Below, in pieces: positions 40,359 through 49,807 of a stretch of 64,000 nucleotides of DNA. Numbering within the stretch: position 1 is the first letter of the stretch; each line of letters opens with the position of its first letter. The DNA comes from Verrucomicrobiota bacterium. Its GTDB lineage: Bacteria; Verrucomicrobiota; Verrucomicrobiia; Opitutales; Opitutaceae. A program made the translations under genes and the position numbers. Under the pieces are notes generated by a model. That model was not told the DNA's origin. It worked only from the letters and a program-made list of their open reading frames with translations, and ran no database searches. The stretch lies in assembly GCA_016235555.1 (NCBI GenBank), contig JACRKC010000083.1, positions 186,001 through 250,000 on the forward strand, written 5' to 3'.

Positions 40359-42833
40359 CTACGGCAATTCGTAGATTTCCACGAGCGCCACCCCCGTGCC
40401 CCCGTCGGCCCCGCGCACGACCGCCGTGTAGCTGTTGCCGCCCGCGAGGGTCGCGGTCAGCGCCGCGTCTTTCCCACCCGCCGCCAGGCCGAAGGCGCCG
40501 ACCGAGGCAAACGTCGGCGACAGGCCTGCGTCCCAAGTGTCGTTTTCGCCGATCAGCAGGCCGCTCGCGTTGCGGAGTTCCAATTTCGGATCGGCCAGCA
40601 CCCCGGGCACGTTGAACGGCACCCCGCCGATCGTCGGCCCGACGGCCCGCATCAGCACCCGCATCGTGCCCGAGCCGGCCACCGAAAAACCGACGATGAG
40701 CACATCGTCGCCCGTGCCCACTTGATTGCGGGCCGAGAGATTCGCCAGGCGCGGCCCTTCGGCGGTGCCCGTGTCGTAGGCCTCCACCAACACGACGCCC
40801 GGCCCGCTGCCGCCCGCGACGATGCTGTGGGCGCCGCCCAAGGATTGCAGCAAGGCGGCATCGCGGCTGTTCGGCACGAAGGCAAATGCCCCCACGCGGG
40901 AGAACACGGTCGCCAGGACCGGCGACCAGTCGTCGTTTTCCAGCAGTTTGTTCGATTCGCGATAGAGTTCCAGCCGCGGGTCGGCCATCGCGGTCGTGAG
41001 GCCGAACTGCTGGAGCGTCGGGCCGACCGCCCGCACCAACATCTCCGTCGCCCCGCCGGCCACCACGAATCCCACCACGACATTCTCGCCGCGCGCCAGC
41101 GTGGTCCGCACCGACAGGTTCCCCAGGCGCGCCCGCGCGACCACGGTGAGTTCCGCCGCTGCGGTCGTGACCGAGCCGATCGCGTTGGTGACGACGCAGT
41201 CGTAGCGGCCGGCATCGGTCGTCTTCGCCGCGGCGAGGGTGAACTGCGCTGAGGTCGCCCCCGCCATCGCGACGCCCTCGCGCCGCCATTGGTAGGCCGG
41301 CGCCGGCGTCCCCGCGGCGATCACCGCAAGCGCCGCGGGCTGGCCCGAGACCACCGAGAGCGCCGCCGGCTGGGTCGTGATGACCGGTGCGAAATTCACC
41401 GTCAGTATCGCCGCACTGCTCGTCGCCGTGCCCGCGCTGTTGGTCACGACCACGTCGAAGCGCCCGGCATCCTGCGGCCGGACGGCGCTCACCGTCAGCG
41501 ACGCATTGGTGGCTCCGGCGAGCGCGACGCCGTCCTTGCGCCACTGGTAGGTCGGCGGCTGGCCGAGCACCACCGCGGTGAAGGTCGTGTTCGCGCCCGC
41601 CGTGACGGTGACGTTCGCCGGGTGGGATGCGAAGCTGGGTTCGGGGGGCACGATTCGCGCCAGACCTTTGCGCGCGACGCCACCAAAATTCGCAAACGAT
41701 CCACCGAACAAGATTTGCCCTCCTCCGGCATGCACCAGCGACAGCCCGGTGGTGATGACACCGATGGATCCCTTGATCTCGAAATTGAAGGTTTCATCCA
41801 CGCTGCCATCCTTGCGCAGTCGAACCATGCCGCTGCGCGACGATCCGGCGATACTGGTGAAACCTCCCATCACGAAAATTCCACTATCATCGAGATCAGG
41901 CCTCACCCCCGCCGGGCCGTTTGGCGCCGGGGCGAACGAAGCGTCGAGCGAACCGTCCGACCTGCACCGGAGCAGGTTGGAGTGGCTGAAGTCACCCGGC
42001 AGCGTAAACGCCCCGCCAAACACAATCATCCCATCGCGCTGAATGACCACCGAACCGATGCTCACCGATCCTTGGATGTCGGCAAACGGCGGCCGGAAGC
42101 TGGAATCCAATTCCCCCTTTTCCGAGACGCGGACCGCCCCATTCTGGGCGCGTTCATTCACCTTGGTGAACGAACCCCCGAAGATCAGCATCCCGTCCGG
42201 TTGCCGCGCGATACAGGAGACCGCGCCAAGGGACTGCGGAACACTGGTCGCCACATCCGCCTGGAACGTGGTGTCGAGTCTTCCATCGCTCAACAGCCGG
42301 GCGATGCCGCGTCTGGTTTGCCCCCCGACCGTGTCGAAACGACCGCCCATGAGCAGTCGTCCGTCGGACTGCAGCAGCAAGGCATACAACGACCCTTCCC
42401 CCATGCTGGCCTTGTAATCCACGTCCAGCGAGCCGTTGGGATTCAGCCGGGCCAGCCGATGCTGGATCGTGCCATTGATGACGGAAAAACTGCCGCCGAT
42501 GATGATCTTCCCGTCGGCCTGCAACGCCATCACCTGCACCGGAGCGTTGAGCTGAGGCGCAAAGGTCGGATCGATGCTCCCGTTGGCGTTCAACCGCGCC
42601 AGGTAGGACTGGTTCTTGGCGCCGGCGATCTCGTAGAACATGCCGCAGACGAGAATCTTTCCATCCGGTTGCACCGCCACCGCCCACACCCCGGCGTCCG
42701 TCCCGGGATCGAACGTCGTATCGACGACATAACCCTGCAACCGGCCGGAGGAGAGGGCCGAACCGAGCACCAGGCAGGTGAACGATTGCCAGCAGCGACG
42801 CGTGAGGAATCCAGACAAGGCACGAAGCGACAT
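40359..42833 (-). CDS. Delta-60 repeat and Ig-like domain surface protein
   Basis: 824 residues from ATG 42833; frames to 43508 add only antisense-like sequence. A signal peptide (SFTCLVLGSALSSGRLQG) is followed by at least five delta-60 repeats with the AVQPDGKILV..GxF...NGxxxxxxARLNxNGSxD pattern (residues about 45-400), then two Ig-like domains marked by YQWRKDGVALAGAT and YQWRREGVAMAGAT, then two copies of an L.NLS.R...G....VGF.V.G..T...L.RAVGPT unit ending EIYELP. This layout is very common in Opitutaceae; probably exported and adhesive or carbohydrate-linked. Confidence 0.88.
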   Translation of the reverse strand: MSLRALSGFLTRRCWQSFTCLVLGSALSSGRLQGYVVDTTFDPGTDAGVWAVAVQPDGKILVCGMFYEIAGAKNQSYLARLNANGSIDPTFAPQLNAPVQVMALQADGKIIIGGSFSVINGTIQHRLARLNPNGSLDVDYKASMGEGSLYALLLQSDGRLLMGGRFDTVGGQTRRGIARLLSDGRLDTTFQADVATSVPQSLGAVSCIARQPDGMLIFGGSFTKVNERAQNGAVRVSEKGELDSSFRPPFADIQGSVSIGSVVIQRDGMIVFGGAFTLPGDFSHSNLLRCRSDGSLDASFAPAPNGPAGVRPDLDDSGIFVMGGFTSIAGSSRSGMVRLRKDGSVDETFNFEIKGSIGVITTGLSLVHAGGGQILFGGSFANFGGVARKGLARIVPPEPSFASHPANVTVTAGANTTFTAVVLGQPPTYQWRKDGVALAGATNASLTVSAVRPQDAGRFDVVVTNSAGTATSSAAILTVNFAPVITTQPAALSVVSGQPAALAVIAAGTPAPAYQWRREGVAMAGATSAQFTLAAAKTTDAGRYDCVVTNAIGSVTTAAAELTVVARARLGNLSVRTTLARGENVVVGFVVAGGATEMLVRAVGPTLQQFGLTTAMADPRLELYRESNKLLENDDWSPVLATVFSRVGAFAFVPNSRDAALLQSLGGAHSIVAGGSGPGVVLVEAYDTGTAEGPRLANLSARNQVGTGDDVLIVGFSVAGSGTMRVLMRAVGPTIGGVPFNVPGVLADPKLELRNASGLLIGENDTWDAGLSPTFASVGAFGLAAGGKDAALTATLAGGNSYTAVVRGADGGTGVALVEIYELP

Positions 42834-43097
42834 GAGGGATGAACGGACTTCGCCGGAGGTTCCGGCAAACCCGGGAACGCCCACGCTGGATCGATGGCAC
42901 CCCGTCTCAACGTCAAAGCCGGCCACCGGGAAATTTTCCCGATCGCTCGGACCATTCATGGCAGAAAGCAAACGAGACCCCGCCCACCGTGCCGTCGCCA
43001 CGCCCGCCTGCACTGTCCCCGCTCTCCTGCACCACCACGGGCGCTCCCCTGACGATCGCGCGGCGGACGGAGTAAAGATCCTCGGGGCAGCTGGCAG

Positions 43098-43367
43098 TTG
43101 GCCCGATCCCGCGAAGCCGTGGATCGACTCTACGGATTGGTCGATGCCGGAGCCCTGCGCATAGTCGATTTGCTGCCGGAACACATGCCACACTTGCACG
43201 CGCTGTCCGCGAAATATCCGCAGATGGATTTTTGCGACGCGGCTGTGGTCCGGCTGGCGGAGATGTTCCCGCACGCGACGGTCATTACGACGGACTCGGC
43301 GCACTTCACGGTCTACCGTCGCTTTCGCGACAAGCCGCTCGCCTTGATCCAGCCGCGCCGGCGCTGA
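43098..43367 (+). pseudogene. PIN-domain toxin, N-terminally truncated
   Basis: 90 codons from a TTG without ribosome site. The frame is open upstream (..GSWQLARS) but has no start and lacks the first PIN acidic motif. Remaining parts: MDFCDAAVVRLAEMFP and VITTDSAHFTVYRR, the last acidic motifs. It looks like the 3' half of a PIN toxin gene without its antitoxin. Confidence 0.65.
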
Positions 43368-43371
43368 TCGT

Positions 43372-44457
43372 TCACCGCGCCGCCACGAACGGCTCGATCG
43401 GGCGGCAATTCTTCCGCACGCACGCCGCGTCGCGCTGCGCCGGCTCCGCGAACAGATACACCGCGTAGCCGCCGAAGCCGCCGCCGCAGTATTTCCACGC
43501 GAGCGCACCGGGCACGTCCGCGGGCAGCGGCGGGTTGCCTTCGCCCAGCTGCATCTGCCACGACACGCGCACGGCCTCGGCGAGTTTCTTCAAGTCCCCC
43601 TGCCACACGGCGTCGCGCGCGATCGCGCCGGCACGCTCGATGAGATCGAAGTCGCGCGGGCGATTCGCGAGGTCGGGCGTGTCGTGCTCGTGGCCGGTCC
43701 AGAAGAGCGCCATCCGGCCGCGGAGAAATTCGCCGCCGGTTTTGATTTCAAGTTCGGGGCGCTTGCCGCTGCGCCACACACAGAGGCCCGTCTCCGCGAT
43801 GATCGCCGGGTCCTGCCAGCCGACGCCGAGGTCGAGCTCGCTCGCGATGCCATCCTTGCCGTTGAGCAGCGCCCACGCGCCGCTGCCGCCGAGGCCCGCG
43901 TTGCGTTCGTAGGGCCACTCGCGCAGCGAGACCGTGGGCGAGATCGCGCAGTTGACCACGTAGGCGCCCGCGCGCGCGAAGCGCGGCACGTCGAGCCAGC
44001 CGCCCGCGAAGTCCACCCGCAGCGGCGCCACCTCGGGCGCGCGGATGAACTTCACGATCTGCGTCGTCGAGACGGGCGAGAATTGCGGCGGCGTCTTCGG
44101 CAGCACCACGTAGCGCGCGCCGACCTCCGCGCAGAGGTCGCGTTTGAGTTGCGCGTATTTGTCGTCCTCGGTGACGGCGAGGATGTTCGGCCTCAGCCGC
44201 AGGAAGTGATCGCGAAAATCGATCCCGGGCTCGAGCCCTGTGCCCACCACGACGTCGTCGACCATGTCCAAGGCCGCGATCACGCCGCGCTTGTGATCGT
44301 CGGGCAGCGAGCTGCGGCGCTGCTTGTGCAACCACAGCACGTCGGCCGACGCGAAGCACACCGTGAGGTGATCGCCGAGCGCGCGGGCCTCGCGGAAAAA
44401 CTGGATGTGCCCCGCGTGGACGATGTCGTAGCAGCCGGAGACGAAGACGCGAATCAT
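43372..44457 (-). CDS. Nucleotidyltransferase - GHMP kinase-like fusion
   Basis: 361 residues from ATG 44457. Residues 1-135 are a cytidylyltransferase-like domain: MIRVFVSGCYDIVHAGHIQF with the HAGH nucleotide site, and later VSTTQIVKF (the STT/S-T-x-I site). Residues 140-361 resemble GHMP-type kinases: PLRVDFAGGWLDVP, AGLGGSGAWALL (glycine loop) and KYCGGGFGGYAVYLF. The paired activities suggest synthesis of an activated sugar or heptose (phosphorylation then NDP transfer) for surface polysaccharides. The substrate is not known. Confidence 0.8.
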   Translation of the reverse strand: MIRVFVSGCYDIVHAGHIQFFREARALGDHLTVCFASADVLWLHKQRRSSLPDDHKRGVIAALDMVDDVVVGTGLEPGIDFRDHFLRLRPNILAVTEDDKYAQLKRDLCAEVGARYVVLPKTPPQFSPVSTTQIVKFIRAPEVAPLRVDFAGGWLDVPRFARAGAYVVNCAISPTVSLREWPYERNAGLGGSGAWALLNGKDGIASELDLGVGWQDPAIIAETGLCVWRSGKRPELEIKTGGEFLRGRMALFWTGHEHDTPDLANRPRDFDLIERAGAIARDAVWQGDLKKLAEAVRVSWQMQLGEGNPPLPADVPGALAWKYCGGGFGGYAVYLFAEPAQRDAACVRKNCRPIEPFVAAR

Positions 44458-44674
44458 GAGAGAGCGGCCAAGCTCGCCGCCACGTCCGCCGCGCGTCAAC
44501 CCGCGATTACGCTTTCCCATTTTCGGGAAGCGCGGATTCCGCAAACGGAAAGTCGTCCCTCCCGGCCGCCGACCCGCATAATTTCTAAGCGTTGGGCCGC
44601 CGCGGGTTAGGTGCGGTGCCATCCGGCGGCACAGCCGTTGCTAAACACCGGTCGCGCTCCACACCCAACCCGCC

Positions 44675-44908
44675 ATGAAAACTCCGCTGCTCGTCCTGCT
44701 CTTGCTCGCGCCACTCTCACCCGTGGCGCTCGGTGGCGACAAATCCGCTTGCCCGGCCGCCGCCTCCCTCACCGCCAAAGCCACCGAGCCGCGCCTCGCC
44801 GCGAAGCCCGCGGACAAACCCGCGCCGCACGCGCCCGCCATCGCCGCGCCCGCCGAAAAACCGCGCCGCACGCCCGCCTCGCGCCCGCCCGCCCACCTGT
44901 TCATGTAG
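44675..44908 (+). CDS. Small exported Ala/Pro-rich protein
   Basis: 77 residues with a clear signal peptide (MKTPLLVLLLLAPLSPVALG) and a mature part almost only of Ala, Pro, Lys and Arg. It ends 20 bases before the ABC ATPase start, so it is likely co-transcribed. No family recognised. Low complexity leaves some doubt. Confidence 0.5.
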   Translation: MKTPLLVLLLLAPLSPVALGGDKSACPAAASLTAKATEPRLAAKPADKPAPHAPAIAAPAEKPRRTPASRPPAHLFM

Positions 44909-44928
44909 GCGGCCGCACTCCTACCCGC

Positions 44929-45594
44929 ATGATCACGCTCCGCCACATCGACCGCATCTATCCGCTCAAGGGCGGCCCGTTCTACGCCCTGCGCAACATC
45001 AACCTCGCGGTCCAGGCCGGCGATTTTCTTTCGATCATGGGGCCGTCCGGCTCCGGCAAATCCACGCTCCTCCACCTCCTCGGGCTGCACGACGCGGCGT
45101 GGACCGGCGAGTTCGAGCTGTGCGGCGAACCCGTGCATCAGCTCGACAAGAAAAAGCGCTTCGCGCTCCAGAAGCGCACCATCGGCTTCGTGTTTCAGAG
45201 CTACCACCTGCTCGACGACCTCACCGTCTACGAAAACCTCGAGATTCCGCTCAGCTATCGCGACACGCCGAAGAAGGACCGCGAGAGCATCGTGTGCGAC
45301 GCGCTCGACCGCTTTCACATCGTCGGCAAGAAGGATCTCTACCCGAGCCAGCTCTCCGGCGGCCAGCAGCAGCTCGTCGGCATCGCCCGCGCGCTCGTCG
45401 CCAAGCCCGCTCTCATCCTCGCCGACGAACCCACGGGCAATCTTCACTCCGACCAGGGCCGCGAAATCATGGAGCTGTTCAAGAAACTCAACCGCGAGGA
45501 CGGCGTGACCATCGTGCAGGTCACCCACTCCAACGAAAACGCCGCCTACGGCACCCGCATCGTGCGCCTCGCCGACGGGATGGTGGTGAAGTGA
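44929..45594 (+). CDS. ABC transporter ATP-binding protein (MacB/LolD type)
   Basis: 221 residues from ATG 44929. Walker [11 protein letters not shown]-loop [19 protein letters not shown], signature LSGGQQQ, Walker [13 protein letters not shown]-loop VTHSNENA: the MacB/LolD/FtsE subfamily that energises macrolide, lipoprotein or peptide export. The partner permease and membrane-fusion protein that normally sit beside it are not in the window, whereas a TolC protein follows. Confidence 0.9.
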   Translation: MITLRHIDRIYPLKGGPFYALRNINLAVQAGDFLSIMGPSGSGKSTLLHLLGLHDAAWTGEFELCGEPVHQLDKKKRFALQKRTIGFVFQSYHLLDDLTVYENLEIPLSYRDTPKKDRESIVCDALDRFHIVGKKDLYPSQLSGGQQQLVGIARALVAKPALILADEPTGNLHSDQGREIMELFKKLNREDGVTIVQVTHSNENAAYGTRIVRLADGMVVK

Positions 45595-45667
45595 ACGAAC
45601 CGTGCCGAGTAAACCAAGCTCCGGGGCATTTGACCAAGCCCACCATGCAACCTCCGACCACTCATCG

Positions 45668-45740
45668 TAGCGGCGAGCGCCAGCGAGCCGACGCTCTTCG
45701 ACTCGCTGACGCTCTTCGACTCGCTGACGCTCGTCGCTAC
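45668..45740. repeat. Intergenic palindromic repeat (CGAGCG type)
   Basis: GTAGCGGCGAGCG near the left end and CGCTCGTCGCTAC at the right, with a duplicated GACGCTCTTCGACTCGCT unit between. Related to 48628-48680 and 53627-53687. Confidence 0.6.
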
Positions 45741-45784
45741 CCAACCAAGGCGAAGCCAGCTTTGCGGTATCGGACCCAACGAGA

Positions 45785-47380
45785 ATGAAGAAGCCCACGA
45801 AAAAAACGCCGCCGCCCGCCGCTGATAACTCGGCATTTGGTTCACCCGCCTCTGGCGGGCGAGTTCGGCATTCTCCATTCCGCCACTGCCCGCGCCGCCG
45901 CACCGCGCGCCGCATCGGCCTCTTCGTCGGCGCCTTTGCCCTCGCCTTCGCCGGCCGCGCCGCCGCTGAAACGCCCGCGGTGAGCTTGTCGAATCCGGTC
46001 TCGCTCGACGCCGCCATCCGCCTCGCGCTCCAGCGCAACCAGGATCTCAAGGTCAGCTCGTTTGCCCCGGACATCGCGCGCGCCAACGTCCTCGCCGAAT
46101 CCGGCCGCTTCGACCCCGCGCTCACGTTCCGCCGCACCTACGCCGAATCCGAATCGGCAGTCACGCGCAGCCCGCTCGTCACCTCGCTGATCAAGGAGGA
46201 CGACTATTCCCTCTCGCTCGGCGGCCTCGCCCCGTGGGGCCTCACTTACAGCCTCACCGCCACCGCCAACAACCAGCGCGGCACCGCCAATCGCTTCACC
46301 GACAACTTCGTCACCTTCGGCGGCGTCTCGGTCACGCAGCCGCTGCTGCGCGGCTTCGGCCTCGGCGCCAACCTCGCCAGCCTCCGCATCGCCAAGGCCG
46401 ATCGCTCCATCTCCGACTGGCAGCACAAGGCGACCGTCATCAACGTCGTCACCAACGTCGTCGTCGTCTACAACAACCTCGTCCAGGCCCGCGAAAACGT
46501 CCGCATCGCCCGGCTCTCGCGCGACCTCACCGCGCAGCTCGTCGATCAAAACGAAAAGCGCAACCGCATCGGCCAGATCTCCGACGCCGACGTCCTGCAA
46601 GCCCGCGCCCGCCTCGCCTCGCGCGAGGAGACCGTGCTCTTCGCCCTCCGCGCCGCCGAGGACACGCAGAACCAGCTCCGCCAGCTCATCGGCGACATCG
46701 CGTTCGCCAACCCCGGCGCCGCCCTCGACCTCACTGAATTGCCCGCGCCTGCCGCCGTCACCGTCAACCTCGCCGACGATCTCAAGCGCGCCTACGACCA
46801 GCGGCCCGACTACCAGGCCGCGCGCCTCGGCGTGACCAAGCACCGCGCGAGCAGCGCGTTCGCCCAAAATCAACTGCTGCCCCGCGTCGATCTCACCGGC
46901 AGCTACGGCTACAGCGGCCTGGATCGCGATTTCGCGACCGCGCGCCGCCAGGTGGTCGACTCCAACGTCCGCGCCTACTCCACCGGCCTCGTCGTCTCCG
47001 TGCCGCTCACGTTCGCCGAGGGCCGCGGCCGCGCCCGTGCCGCCAAGCTCGGCCTGCGCCAGTCCGAGGCCGACCTCGTGCGCCTCGAGCAGGACATCGC
47101 CGTCGATGTGACCGCCGCCGCCGGTCAGGTGGAGACAACGCGCCAGCGTGTCGCCGTCGCCAGGACCGCCCTCGACCTCGCCGAGCAGTCGCTCGCCGCC
47201 GAGCAAAAGAAATTCACCGCGGGCACGAGCAGCACCTTCCTCGTCCTCCAGTCGCAGGACCAGCTCACCCAGGTGCAGAGCAGCCACGCCCGCGCCCTCG
47301 CCGACCAGCGTCGCGCCCTCGCCAACTACGACCGCGAACTCGGCCGCACCCTCGCCACCTGGCAGATCACGCTGCCGTAG
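45785..47380 (+). CDS. TolC-family outer-membrane efflux protein
   Basis: 531 residues. Signal segment at about 43-61 (RIGLFVGAFALAFAGRAAA) after an unusually long basic Pro-rich lead, so the real start may be later. Two OEP repeats follow, each a long helical pair with beta-barrel strands (DAAIRLALQRNQDLKV; QLLPRVDLTGSYGYS). It would be the outer channel for the ABC exporter. ATG 45785 is chosen for lack of a better in-frame start with a ribosome site. Confidence 0.85.
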   Translation: MKKPTKKTPPPAADNSAFGSPASGGRVRHSPFRHCPRRRTARRIGLFVGAFALAFAGRAAAETPAVSLSNPVSLDAAIRLALQRNQDLKVSSFAPDIARANVLAESGRFDPALTFRRTYAESESAVTRSPLVTSLIKEDDYSLSLGGLAPWGLTYSLTATANNQRGTANRFTDNFVTFGGVSVTQPLLRGFGLGANLASLRIAKADRSISDWQHKATVINVVTNVVVVYNNLVQARENVRIARLSRDLTAQLVDQNEKRNRIGQISDADVLQARARLASREETVLFALRAAEDTQNQLRQLIGDIAFANPGAALDLTELPAPAAVTVNLADDLKRAYDQRPDYQAARLGVTKHRASSAFAQNQLLPRVDLTGSYGYSGLDRDFATARRQVVDSNVRAYSTGLVVSVPLTFAEGRGRARAAKLGLRQSEADLVRLEQDIAVDVTAAAGQVETTRQRVAVARTALDLAEQSLAAEQKKFTAGTSSTFLVLQSQDQLTQVQSSHARALADQRRALANYDRELGRTLATWQITLP

Positions 47381-47485
47381 CTCGCGGCGGTGGGCGGGCA
47401 CGTCCCCGTGCCCGCATTCGTCCCATCGGTCCCATTCGTCCTCTTTATCCCCTGCGGGCGCCGGGACGCGCCCGCCCACCGCTGG

Positions 47486-47622
47486 GTTTAACTCAAACTG
47501 ATGTCAGTTCTCGAACGCCTCGGTTGTAGCGGCGGTCTATGACCGCCGAACGAATCCCCTTGGCGCAACGACGGCGGTCATAGACCGCCGCTACAAATCA
47601 CTCACCTCAGTTTGCGTCACAC
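47486..47622. repeat. Palindromic MITE-like element, copy 1
   Basis: About 137 bases with inverted ends (ACTCAAACTGA.. and ..TCAGTTTGCGT) and an inner long hairpin GCGGCGGTCTATGACCGCC / GGCGGTCATAGACCGCCGC. A second copy in opposite orientation is at 56786-56922. No coding capacity. Confidence 0.75.
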
Positions 47623-47689
47623 CCCCACCCCTCGCCCGCGGTCTTTGTATTTGCCATTCCCCCGCCCGGCGCGGCACGAATGACGCCGC

Positions 47690-48601
47690 TTGACCCCACT
47701 CTTCGACATTCAAGTCAACGGCTTCGGTGGCGTCGATTTCCAAGGCGCCCCCACCCGCGCCGAAGTCCGCCACGCCTGCGAGAAACTTCACGCGCACGGC
47801 ATGAAGCGCATCCTGGCGACCTTCATCACCGACACCCCCGACGCCCTGCTGCGCAAATTCGCCGCCTTCGAGGCCCACCGCGAGGCCGACCCGCTCATCG
47901 CCTCCACCATCGTCGGCTACCACCTCGAAGGCCCCTACATGAGCAGCGAGCCCGGCTATCGCGGCGCGCATTCCGGCGAGTTGATGAAGGATCCCGACTC
48001 CCGCGAATTCGCCCGCTGGCAGGATGCCGCCGGCGGCGCCATCCGCCTCGTCACCCTCGCACCCGAGCGCGCCGGGGCGATCGACTTCATCGCCGAGATC
48101 ACCCAGCGCTCCGTGCGCGTCTCGCTCGGCCACACCAACGCCGACGAACGCACCATCGACGAGGCCATCCGCGCCGGCGCCACGCTGTGCACCCACCTCG
48201 GCAACGGCTGCCCCGCGGAATTGCCCCGCCACGACAACATCATCCAGCGCCTGCTCGTGCGCGACGAGTTGATCGCCTGCTTCATCCCCGACGGCATCCA
48301 CCTGCCATGGTTCGTGCTGCGCAATCTCATCCGCGCGAAACCCGCCGGCAAAGTCCTCCTCACCACCGATGCGATGGCCGCCGCCGGCGCGCCCACCGGC
48401 CGCTACCGCCTCGGCCCCCACGAAGTCGAGGTCGGCCCCGATCGCGTCGTGCGTCTGCCTGGCGCCAAGAACCTCGCCGGCAGCGCGCTCGCCCTCGACA
48501 CCGGCGTCGCCAATGTCGCGAAATGGCTCGGCCTCCCGCCGGCCGCCGCCGCCGAACTCGCCTCCACCATCCCCGCCCGCGCCGTCGGGTTCTCGGCATG
48601 A
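47690..48601 (+). CDS. nagA: N-acetylglucosamine-6-phosphate deacetylase, short form
   Basis: 303 residues from TTG 47690 (TPLFDIQVNGFGG); an ATG 10 bases earlier is in another frame. Motifs of NagA: HLEGPYMS (metal-binding Glu), GHTNADE, HLGNGCP, and TDAMAAAG with the catalytic Asp. About 80 residues shorter than usual because the N-terminal beta-sandwich half is lacking. It removes acetate from GlcNAc-6-P in peptidoglycan or chitin sugar recycling; NagB lies two genes on. Confidence 0.85.
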   Translation: MTPLFDIQVNGFGGVDFQGAPTRAEVRHACEKLHAHGMKRILATFITDTPDALLRKFAAFEAHREADPLIASTIVGYHLEGPYMSSEPGYRGAHSGELMKDPDSREFARWQDAAGGAIRLVTLAPERAGAIDFIAEITQRSVRVSLGHTNADERTIDEAIRAGATLCTHLGNGCPAELPRHDNIIQRLLVRDELIACFIPDGIHLPWFVLRNLIRAKPAGKVLLTTDAMAAAGAPTGRYRLGPHEVEVGPDRVVRLPGAKNLAGSALALDTGVANVAKWLGLPPAAAAELASTIPARAVGFSA

Positions 48602-48627
48602 CTTCTTCCGCCCATTCGCCCGCCCCG

Positions 48628-48680
48628 TAGCCGCGAGCGTAAGCGAGTGGAGCACGTCCACTCGCTCACGCTCGCGGCCA
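48628..48680. repeat. Intergenic palindromic repeat (CGAGCG type)
   Basis: TAGCCGCGAGCGTAAGCGAGTGG and CCACTCGCTCACGCTCGCGGCCA (each in two halves of under 20 bases) form an almost perfect hairpin. Confidence 0.75.
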
Positions 48681-48708
48681 CCAGTTCAACTTCGTCCGCA
48701 TCCTCCCC

Positions 48709-49698
48709 ATGAAGAAACCCTCGCTCCTCCTCGCCGCGTTCGCTGTGTTGCTCGGCATGACTGCCCGCGCCGCAGACGACGTCCTCCGCATCGGCATGAT
48801 CGGCCTCGACACGTCGCACGTGCCCGCCTTCACCGGCATGCTCAACGACACCGCGCACAAAAAGCACCTCGCCGGCGCCCGCGTCGTCGTCGCGTTTCCC
48901 GGCGGCAGCCCCGACATCGAGTCGAGCTGGAACCGCGTGAAAGGCTACACCGAGGAAATCAAAACCAAATGGGGCGTCCGCATCGTCGATTCCGTCGCCG
49001 AGGTCGTCGCCAACTGCGACGCGATCATGATCGAGAGCGTCGACGGACGCGCGCACCTGCCGTTCGCCAAGGAGGTCTTCGGCAAGGGCAAGCCCGTCTA
49101 CATCGACAAGCCCCTCGGCGGGAATCTGCGCGAAGTCCTCGCCATCGCCGCGCTCGCCGAAAAGACCAACACCCCACTCTTCAGCTCCTCCTCGCTCCGC
49201 TACGGCCCCGGCCTCATCGAATTGAAGGAGGCCAGGATCGGCCGGATGCTCGGCGCGATCTCCTACGGCCCGTGCGCCCTCGAGCCGCACCACACCGACC
49301 TCTACTGGTATGGCGTCCACGCGACCGAGTCGCTCTACACCGTGATGGGCACCGGCTGCGAGAAAGTCAGCCGCGTCACCACCGCCGACACCGATGTCGT
49401 CACCGGCGTCTGGAAAGACGGCCGCACCGGCGTCGTCTACGGCGTGCGCAACGGCAAGGCCGCGTATCGCGTGACCGCGTTCGGCACGACCGCCGTGCGC
49501 GACAGCAAGGAGGGCTACGACTACGCCTACCTGATGAAGGAAATCCTCGCGTTCTTCAAAACGCGCAAGGCCCCGGTCCCGCTCGCCGAGACCGTCGAGC
49601 TCATGGCCTACATGGAAGCCGCCGACGAAAGCAAACGCGCCGGCGGCGCCCTCGTCTCGATCGCCGACGTCATCGCCAAAAACTCCCCGAAACGCTGA
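48709..49698 (+). CDS. Gfo/Idh/MocA-family oxidoreductase, exported
   Basis: 329 residues with a signal peptide (LLLAAFAVLLGMTARAAD) then a Rossmann domain (RIGMIGLDTSHV; ESVDGRAHLPFAKEV; KPVYIDKPLGG with the conserved EKP-like DKP) and the C-terminal alpha/beta domain. NAD(P)-dependent sugar oxidoreductases of this family in Verrucomicrobia are often secreted to the periplasm. The gene lies between nagA and nagB, so an amino-sugar substrate is plausible. Confidence 0.85.
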   Translation: MKKPSLLLAAFAVLLGMTARAADDVLRIGMIGLDTSHVPAFTGMLNDTAHKKHLAGARVVVAFPGGSPDIESSWNRVKGYTEEIKTKWGVRIVDSVAEVVANCDAIMIESVDGRAHLPFAKEVFGKGKPVYIDKPLGGNLREVLAIAALAEKTNTPLFSSSSLRYGPGLIELKEARIGRMLGAISYGPCALEPHHTDLYWYGVHATESLYTVMGTGCEKVSRVTTADTDVVTGVWKDGRTGVVYGVRNGKAAYRVTAFGTTAVRDSKEGYDYAYLMKEILAFFKTRKAPVPLAETVELMAYMEAADESKRAGGALVSIADVIAKNSPKR

Positions 49699-49711
49699 CA
49701 CCGTTTTGTTT

Positions 49712-49797
49712 GAACCACGAAATACGCCAAACACACGAAACCAAACCGTCGGTTTTTGATCGTCCCATTTTCGTGTTTTTCGTGTGTTTCGTGGTTC
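49712..49797. repeat. Intergenic inverted repeat (TTTCGTGGTTC type)
   Basis: GAACCACGAAATACGCC..ACACACGAAA on the left pairs with TTTCGTG..CGTGTGTTTCGTGGTTC on the right. A form frequent between genes of related genomes. Confidence 0.65.
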
Positions 49798-49807
49798 CTC
49801 CCTCTTC

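Noticed and set aside
40189-41544. A minus-strand 451-codon frame over the C-terminal part of the Ig-domain protein
   Set aside because: Overlaps the right att region and the true gene in another phase; Arg/Gly-rich composition.
45842-47479. A minus-strand 545-codon frame opposite the TolC gene
   Set aside because: Shadow of the TolC gene; Gly/Glu/Ala/Val-biased, with no recognisable domain.
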